DNA of 27,918 nt from Ignavibacteria bacterium UBA2373 (GTDB lineage Bacteria > Bacteroidota > Ignavibacteria > Kapaibacteriales > UBA961), in contig DDTD01000088.1 of the NCBI GenBank assembly GCA_002344005.1, forward strand, positions 14,755 through 42,672, read 5' to 3'. The notes beneath the pieces are model-generated. The model worked only from the letters and a program-made list of their open reading frames with translations. It was not told the DNA's origin and ran no database searches. The position numbers and the translations under genes are program-made. This document shows, in pieces, positions 22,860-27,918 of the stretch (position 1 is its first letter; each line of letters begins with the position of its first letter).

Positions 22860-23179
22860 TCTATATTGAAATATATCTTGTAATATTTATTTGCTTGCAA
22901 TCTTTCCTTTTGATGATTTTACACATCAATGTGGATATAGTATTCAAGTCTAAGATTTTTGTTAAAAAATTGATTATTATTTGATTGATGTAATACCATG
23001 CTTACTTATAATATTTCCCTGCTATCCGAAGAGATGATGTAAAAGGAATTGTTGTCAAATCTTATGTGCATCAGCTTAATAAGATGCTGCATAACGTCGT
23101 GTATTTGTAGCTCTTCTAACTTCTTTATATTTTTTTAGTAATGAGAACTTTCTGTCTATACCTGTCAGACACTATGGAT
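22860..23179. other. Gene-free border between array and the MFS-HEAT gene
   Basis: 320 AT-rich bases. I see no gene. On the minus strand CACGACGTTATGCAGC holds GTTATGC at 23088-23094, a possible cassette-start or attI-type junction about 90 bases after the MFS-HEAT stop. An imperfect TGCATCAGC...GATGCTGCA repeat lies next to it (about 23067-23090). The leader of the Fic gene would then be 230 bases. Confidence 0.45.
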
Positions 23180-26100
23180 TTATGATAAAATACTGTGCAA
23201 GGGTAAATAATCCCATACAATTTCATCAAGAATTTCTCTGTCAATAAGCAATAATCGTGTTTTCTCGACAGCTTTATAGCGGTGGAGAGTTTCTTTTTCC
23301 GGCAAGACATGATAAATCATTGCGCCCGCCGATATAGTTTGATTGGAATGTTGTTCCACAAATGCGCCGCTAATAATAACTGCACACACGGCAATACCAT
23401 TGCGGAAAGGTATAAATATTTCACCCTGTTCCACATATTGCTCCGACATACTTTGGGCTGCCTCAGCAATAATAGCAGAGGGAATATTGGTTAATTGTTG
23501 TGTTTCGGCAAAAAGACGGATTTTCTCTACTCCGTTTAATTGTTTATTATGAATGCAAGAGGATAGTATTTTTTCCATACTTTGCTTCAAAGACGGATGT
23601 GCCGATTCCGCAAAAGTGCGATAATGCTCAGGATTGGATATATAAAGCGATACTATAGCAATTTCGGAAAGTAAATATTCGGCATGATCGGCAAAAGCAC
23701 GGAATACATCTTCTACCACCAATGAAGGGTGATGTTGCAATGCCTCAAGAGCGCATGCTTTTGTCCATACATTCACCGTGGCATGGTCTTTCCAAACAAT
23801 ATCCGTTAAGCGTTTTTCCACCGATAATTGTTCTTGCGGATAATGCCATTTAAATGTTTCTATCAAATCATCGGCACTATAATCTTCAAGCAATGGCACA
23901 ATATCATTTTTAATTTGTTCATCCACAGTCACATCAAGAATTTCGAGAGCATAGACACGTTCTTCATTTGTGCCGGAACGTAATTTATCGCGTAAGCCCC
24001 GAATAATACGTGCATCATACATCGCAGAAAGTATAGTAAAAAGACGATGATTTTTGATATGCAATTCATAACGGAGGGCTTGCGTAATATGCTTGCATGT
24101 AGGTGAGGATTCCACATCGCGCAGAGCAGCTACCGTCCACAATATGGCGGCTATTTCCTCATCAAGATCACGACGCAAAGCACTTTGTTCAGTAGAACTT
24201 GCCGTATAATTGGCATCGGCAAGAGCTTCCAGAGCTTCATATCGCACTTCTTTATCGGGATGGCGCAAAGCGGCACGCAAAGCATTTTTGATACGATGTT
24301 CTCCCATGCGTCTATACATGCGAATAATATTGATTTGCAAGCTGCGGTCTTGTCCGATGCGCGAAAACAATTGCTCTAAATGCACCAAGATATGCCCGCC
24401 TGCCAATATAATTGCCGATGCCGCCGTATGTCTGAAATCCTTCATACTCAAATGCTCGATTAAGCGCATCCACAATTCCGGTCGGCGCACTTTACCTGCT
24501 GCGACAAGAGCAGCTCTTTTCACCCGCGGTGAACTATCATCAATAAGTTGAAGCAATAAAGCTATGGCTTGGAACCGTGTGGATTCGCCAAGAATTTTGG
24601 CAGCCAATATGCGGTCGGCAACGCTTTCAGAACGCACTAATTGGCTTACTTCATCTATGGACATTCCCGCCATTGCATCCAAATATTCCAATGTTTCTTG
24701 CGCAATGGCTCGCTCTTTATCATTCTTTGAGGTTTGAATAAATTGTGTCAATGCTTTACGCGCTGCAAAGGAATGGAATTGGCGTATCATGCTGAAAACA
24801 CGGCTGCGTACAAAATCGGAAGGATTAGCAAGCACTGCCCCAAAAGCCACAGATAATGCTGTCGGTTCAAAACGACTTATCATAATGAGGGCTTTATTGA
24901 CTTTGCCCGGATCATCACTTTGCAAAGCCCCCAGCAAACGCTCGGTCATTCTCGCACGCTTATCGTCCATCGAATGATGAGCCGTCAGAACCGAATCACG
25001 CAATACCGTCCTATACGATACATACATGAGCCAACCAAGACGCAACCATACAATCGCTATACAGAAAAAAATGATATTGTAGGCAATAAGATTATGAAAA
25101 TTCGCTAAAGTAAATATCAGCAATATGCCACCCCCAACTAAATTACCCGCTGCTTTCGGCACACCTTCCACCATGGACTGAAATCCCAAACGCTCATGAG
25201 CAGGCAAGGGCTGATATAATATCTGAAATGCGGGATCATTCAAAGAACTGCGCAGCACTCTTTCCATCAATTTGCCAAATGCAACAAAAGCAAAAAACAT
25301 AGAACCGATACCAAAAACAAGTCCCGTTAATGCTGCCGAACCAACAGCCAGTGCAACAATCGCGGGCAAGAGCATTAAACCAATACGCAAACCGTAACGA
25401 TCGAGCAAACGACCCGAAAGCAATGTCTTAACGATAAATTCAGCCACAGCCACAAAACCATAAAATATACCGAGAAATGATGCCAATACGCGTGGCTCTG
25501 TATAAAGAAGTTTTGCTTGATCCATGAACATATAATCCATGAAATAGATACCTATCATCGGCAAAAAGGCAAGCAAAAACAATAATGTTGAGTAGCGATT
25601 GGAAAAAAAGCGGGCAATAGTAACCGATGATGGACCCGATATGGCATCGGCTTGCTGCGAAATGTCTGAATGCACCACAGCATAACGCTTGCGAATAACA
25701 GTATAAAGCACCAAACACAAAACCAGAGCAACTGCCGCAATAATCAATAAATCTTGTGTTCTGATATAATTGATAAGAAGTGGAATAGAGAAAAAGCCAA
25801 TCATATCGCTTATTACTTCACCGGCACCGATAAGTCCGAATAAACGTTTGCCTTGGCGTACATCGAACATAGTGCTTGCCAAATTCCAAAACACTACCAC
25901 CGATATATATGTCACTATACGAATCCATATAAACAACACAAATGACACTATCCGCATATCGAAAAAATAGGCAGCAATGGCACAAAACAGCACGCTCCCA
26001 ATTAAAAAGATAAGCGAACCGAGCATTTGTTTGCTCTGCGAGGACTGCTTACCAAAATGCGATGACACAAACCACAATAACCATCCCGCTATACCCGATC

Positions 26101-26281
26101 CGATATACGCTACGGGCAACATCGTTGTGGAATAACTTTCCAAAAACAATGTAGTGGCTGCTGTAAAAAAGAATGCTCCGCCTGCGCCAATAAGAAAGGA
26201 AAACATTGTCAATAAGAGAATCGGAAGACCTTCTCCGGCACGTATATTAAGCAATGAACCGAGTGTTGAACGTGATGACAT
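23180..26281 (-). CDS. MFS/nucleotide-transporter-like membrane protein fused to HEAT repeats and a cNMP-binding-like domain
   Basis: The 1033-aa protein has about 12 membrane helices in residues 15-430 (MFS/NTT-like; FLIGAGGAFFFTAATTLFLE, FWNLASTMFDVRQGKRLFGLIGAGE), then a long helical region of HEAT-like repeats (about 445-880; SPRVKRAALVAAGKVRRPEL, HPDKEVRYEALEALADANY). A C-terminal beta-rich domain follows (about 930-1030; EQGEIFIPFRNGIAVCAVIISG...LLLIDREILDEI) that looks like a degenerate cyclic-nucleotide-binding fold. The FDVRQGKRLFGLIGAGE stretch resembles ATP/ADP-translocase-like proteins. Transported substrate is unknown; the cytoplasmic repeats may act as a regulatory or docking platform. 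It is transcribed away from the Xer gene. Confidence 0.82.
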   Translation of the reverse strand: MSSRSTLGSLLNIRAGEGLPILLLTMFSFLIGAGGAFFFTAATTLFLESYSTTMLPVAYIGSGIAGWLLWFVSSHFGKQSSQSKQMLGSLIFLIGSVLFCAIAAYFFDMRIVSFVLFIWIRIVTYISVVVFWNLASTMFDVRQGKRLFGLIGAGEVISDMIGFFSIPLLINYIRTQDLLIIAAVALVLCLVLYTVIRKRYAVVHSDISQQADAISGPSSVTIARFFSNRYSTLLFLLAFLPMIGIYFMDYMFMDQAKLLYTEPRVLASFLGIFYGFVAVAEFIVKTLLSGRLLDRYGLRIGLMLLPAIVALAVGSAALTGLVFGIGSMFFAFVAFGKLMERVLRSSLNDPAFQILYQPLPAHERLGFQSMVEGVPKAAGNLVGGGILLIFTLANFHNLIAYNIIFFCIAIVWLRLGWLMYVSYRTVLRDSVLTAHHSMDDKRARMTERLLGALQSDDPGKVNKALIMISRFEPTALSVAFGAVLANPSDFVRSRVFSMIRQFHSFAARKALTQFIQTSKNDKERAIAQETLEYLDAMAGMSIDEVSQLVRSESVADRILAAKILGESTRFQAIALLLQLIDDSSPRVKRAALVAAGKVRRPELWMRLIEHLSMKDFRHTAASAIILAGGHILVHLEQLFSRIGQDRSLQINIIRMYRRMGEHRIKNALRAALRHPDKEVRYEALEALADANYTASSTEQSALRRDLDEEIAAILWTVAALRDVESSPTCKHITQALRYELHIKNHRLFTILSAMYDARIIRGLRDKLRSGTNEERVYALEILDVTVDEQIKNDIVPLLEDYSADDLIETFKWHYPQEQLSVEKRLTDIVWKDHATVNVWTKACALEALQHHPSLVVEDVFRAFADHAEYLLSEIAIVSLYISNPEHYRTFAESAHPSLKQSMEKILSSCIHNKQLNGVEKIRLFAETQQLTNIPSAIIAEAAQSMSEQYVEQGEIFIPFRNGIAVCAVIISGAFVEQHSNQTISAGAMIYHVLPEKETLHRYKAVEKTRLLLIDREILDEIVWDYLPLHSILS

Positions 26282-26546
26282 ATATTCTATAATAAAGGCG
26301 GATGCATAATGAACGAATCCGACCGATGGAAAAGATACATTAACTTTGTTGCAAATTTAGTGCAATTCTCTATGGCAGCATCTTCTATACCATTGTACCA
26401 ACCCATTCGCCACACTGCAACCGATTGATAAAACTTCAGAAATCATTGCCGACAAGCCCCAACTCTTCATCATGATAACGGCATGATTATTGAAAGCATA
26501 TACCAAACAGAAACTATTTTCTTATCCTTATTTTAACACCTCCATC

Positions 26547-27443
26547 ATGACCTTATCCCGCGCCATACGAACCTTCCTTGAGCATATTGAATTGCAAAGA
26601 AATTTATCCGAACACACTGTGATGACCTATAGGCGAGCATTGGGTGAATTATACGATTTCCTGAAAGAGTCATTAGGCGAATTGCCACCCGTTGAAGAAA
26701 TACGTACCGAAGATATACGCCCTTTCTTGGGATGGTTGCATGATCGCGGACTTGCAAAAAAATCATTACGCGTCAAGCTGGCTGCCGTCAAATCATTATT
26801 TGCTTTTATGCAAAAACAAGAGTGGATTCTCAAAAACCCGACAGCATTAATAGCCACACCCAAAGCTGAAAAAAAATTACCCTCATTTCTTCAACAAAAA
26901 GAAGTGGAAGCATTATTGGCATCATTCGATATTACCACCCCAAAAGGGGCACGCAACCGTGCATTGGTTGAGTTATTGTATGGTGCAGGATTACGAATAA
27001 GCGAAGCATTACATATCACTCTTGGCGATATATCGTTAAAACAAAAAACCGTCCGCGTTAAAGGCAAAGGAAATAAAGTACGCATAGCACCCTTCGGACA
27101 AAAAGCTGCCGATGCCCTTGAACATTATCTGACATTACGCAGCGAATTATGCACTCCTGTGTCCGGCACAATTCTCTTCCTTAATGGACATGGAGAAGCT
27201 ATGAGTTCCGCCGTTGCCTATAAAATCATCAACAAAGCAATGCGCTATATTACCGAATCGCCACAAAAAAGCCCCCATGTCTTGCGCCATTCTTTTGCCA
27301 CACACTTACTTGACAATGGAGCAGATATCAGCGCTGTTAGCGAGATGCTCGGGCATAGCTCTTTATCAGCCACACAAGTTTATACACATGTATCGGTCGA
27401 AAGACTCAAACAAGCATATAAACAAGCACATCCCCGCGCTTAA
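26547..27443 (+). CDS. Tyrosine recombinase XerC/XerD
   Basis: From ATG 26547 the product is 298 aa, the exact size of XerD-type recombinases; a TTG at 26490 would add 19 non-conserved residues. The N-terminal SAM-like domain is at 1-95. Catalytic residues are complete: Arg150 (GAGLRISEAL), Lys174 (KGKGNK), His244 and Arg247 (HVLRHSF), His270 (LGHSSL), Tyr279 (TQVYTHV). The extra loop typical of integron integrases between the Lys and His-x-x-Arg patches is absent, so this is a housekeeping dimer-resolution recombinase acting at dif, not IntI. XerC and XerD cannot be told apart with confidence. Confidence 0.88.
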   Translation: MTLSRAIRTFLEHIELQRNLSEHTVMTYRRALGELYDFLKESLGELPPVEEIRTEDIRPFLGWLHDRGLAKKSLRVKLAAVKSLFAFMQKQEWILKNPTALIATPKAEKKLPSFLQQKEVEALLASFDITTPKGARNRALVELLYGAGLRISEALHITLGDISLKQKTVRVKGKGNKVRIAPFGQKAADALEHYLTLRSELCTPVSGTILFLNGHGEAMSSAVAYKIINKAMRYITESPQKSPHVLRHSFATHLLDNGADISAVSEMLGHSSLSATQVYTHVSVERLKQAYKQAHPRA

Positions 27444-27587
27444 TACAGCTTTATGTGGACTTTCTCAAGAGGGAAGGCATAGACACGAAGACTGTCCGCA
27501 CACGATTATGAAGATTATATGATAGACATGATAGTTATTCATACTGTTGATGATGCGCTTCTGTTGCGAAAATAAAGGCAGAAATTA

Positions 27588-27630
27588 TCCTGTTAATCCT
27601 AATAATCCCGGAAATCCTGTTCTGACAACA
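27588..27630. repeat. ATCCTG-rich short repeat
   Basis: TATCCTGTTAATCCTAATAATC followed by AATCCTGTTCTGACAAC. This kind of ATCCTG/AATCC spacer sequence recurs between genes in Bacteroidota and relatives, as I recall. It argues that the frame crossing it is not a real gene start. Confidence 0.4.
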
Positions 27631-27639
27631 ATCTTATAT

Positions 27640-27870
27640 GAAGCAATGACGGCACCGATTGAGCCGAGAACCAACCCAAATGAAGCGATGACGGCACCGA
27701 TTGAAGCGATGACCAACCCAAATGAAGCAATGACCAACCCAAATGAAGCGGTGACCAACCCAAATGAAGCGATGACGACCCCGATTGAAGCGATGACGAC
27801 TCCGATTGAAGCGATGACGACTCCGATTGAAGCGATGACGACCCCGATTGAAGCGATGACGACCCCGATT
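27640..27870. repeat. 21-bp tandem repeat, 11 units
   Basis: Eleven contiguous 21-bp units of two main kinds, GAAGCGATGACGACCCCGATT and GAAGCGATGACCAACCCAAAT, with variants. The period is seven codons, and both strands remain open through it (plus strand EAMTTPI/EAMTNPN; minus strand HRFNRGR/HRFIWVG). A plus-strand frame 27547-27894 (TTG start) spans it but has no ribosome-binding site and includes the ATCCTG spacer, so I do not call a gene. Confidence 0.9.
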
Positions 27871-27875
27871 GAAGT

Positions 27876-27917
27876 GCTTCAAGACCCCTCGTAATCGCTT
27901 CAAGACCCCTCGTAGTC
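27876..27917. repeat. Second 21-bp tandem repeat, two units at window edge
   Basis: Two units of GCTTCAAGACCCCTCGTA followed by ATC or GTC, also 21 bp, abut the first block and continue past the edge of the window. Confidence 0.8.
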
Positions 27918-27918
27918 G

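Larger units (their letters stand above)
9753..23094 (-). mobile_element. Integron-like cassette array without integrase (CALIN-like)
   Basis: All 17 genes in this stretch are on the minus strand. Six complete ~130-bp attC-like sites plus one truncated and one half site lie between them. Each starts with a CTAAC-type box 0-31 bases after a stop codon and ends with a GTT/GAT-type box 9-77 bases before the next start. This spacing and polarity is that of integron gene cassettes. No integron integrase is encoded in the window. Extra boundaries carry the R2 repeat. The stretch lies between convergent chromosomal genes. The limits given are the R2 fragment at one side and a GTTATGC box at the other, and they are approximate. 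Confidence 0.72.

Noticed and set aside
9651..23180. Insertion sequence or prophage origin for the accessory region
   Set aside because: No transposase, terminal inverted repeats with target duplication, or phage structural genes are seen; the repeated sites fit attC instead.
26309..26428. 39-residue frame upstream of the Xer gene
   Set aside because: No ribosome-binding site or recognisable similarity; within a divergent promoter region, so likely chance.
26547..27443. Xer-type recombinase considered as the integron integrase of the array
   Set aside because: Length (298 aa) and spacing between the Lys and His-x-x-Arg patches match XerC/XerD, with no IntI-specific extra loop, and it is separated from the array by the MFS-HEAT gene.
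27547..27894. 115-residue repetitive protein on the plus strand (or 89 residues on the minus strand)
   Set aside because: TTG start without ribosome-binding site, begins in ATCCTG spacer sequence, and both strands are open simply because the repeat period is 21 bp.
27640..27918. CRISPR array
   Set aside because: Units are contiguous 21-mers with no unique spacers and no cas genes.

Overview
The window looks like the chromosome of an AT-rich member of the Bacteroidota/FCB lineage, possibly Kapabacteria- or Ignavibacteria-like. Evidence is an Omp28-type lipoprotein, a subclass-A2-type beta-lactamase, an MFS-HEAT fusion protein and TAnnTTTG promoter elements in the imported genes. The exact taxon is inference.

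Region 1 (1-9650) is ordinary chromosome. It holds the tail of a probable outer-membrane protein, an Omp28-like lipoprotein, a gamma carbonic anhydrase, a class A beta-lactamase overlapping a GNAT acetyltransferase, a reverse-strand pair (RsmB-like rRNA methyltransferase and MDR oxidoreductase), a papain-like peptidase, a tight trio (AtuA-like protein, alpha/beta hydrolase, lipoprotein) and an M16 zinc peptidase closed by a strong terminator.

Region 2 (about 9.75-23.1 kb) is accessory and is the main discovery. Seventeen genes all lie on the minus strand. Between many of them are ~130-bp imperfect-palindrome sites that begin (reading the minus strand) with a CTAAC-type box just after a stop codon and end with a GTTATAG-type box just before the next start. 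These are the hallmarks of integron attC sites. Six full sites, one truncated site and one half site are visible. No integron integrase is in the window, so the region is best called an integron cassette array lacking its integrase (CALIN-like). At gene boundaries without an attC there is usually a copy of a second ~205-bp repeat, here called R2 (copies a-g), sharing the core AAAACTACAAAACTTTG. R2 copies also seem to mark cassette borders. Cargo includes a BRO-N-like/Fic protein, a PIN toxin with a 55-aa partner, a membrane protein with a HEPN-like RX4H motif, an AraC/AhpD-like/SDR redox cluster, a VOC-SRPBCC pair, a HAD hydrolase, a phosphodiester-glycosidase-like lipoprotein, a membrane protein with an EF-hand loop, a DUF4328-like protein and several unknowns.

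Region 3 (23.1-27.9 kb) is chromosome again: a 1033-aa MFS-HEAT-cNMP-like membrane protein, a divergent XerC/XerD recombinase, and a 21-bp tandem repeat block running off the window end. The array therefore sits between two convergent chromosomal genes, M16 and MFS-HEAT, a neutral insertion position.
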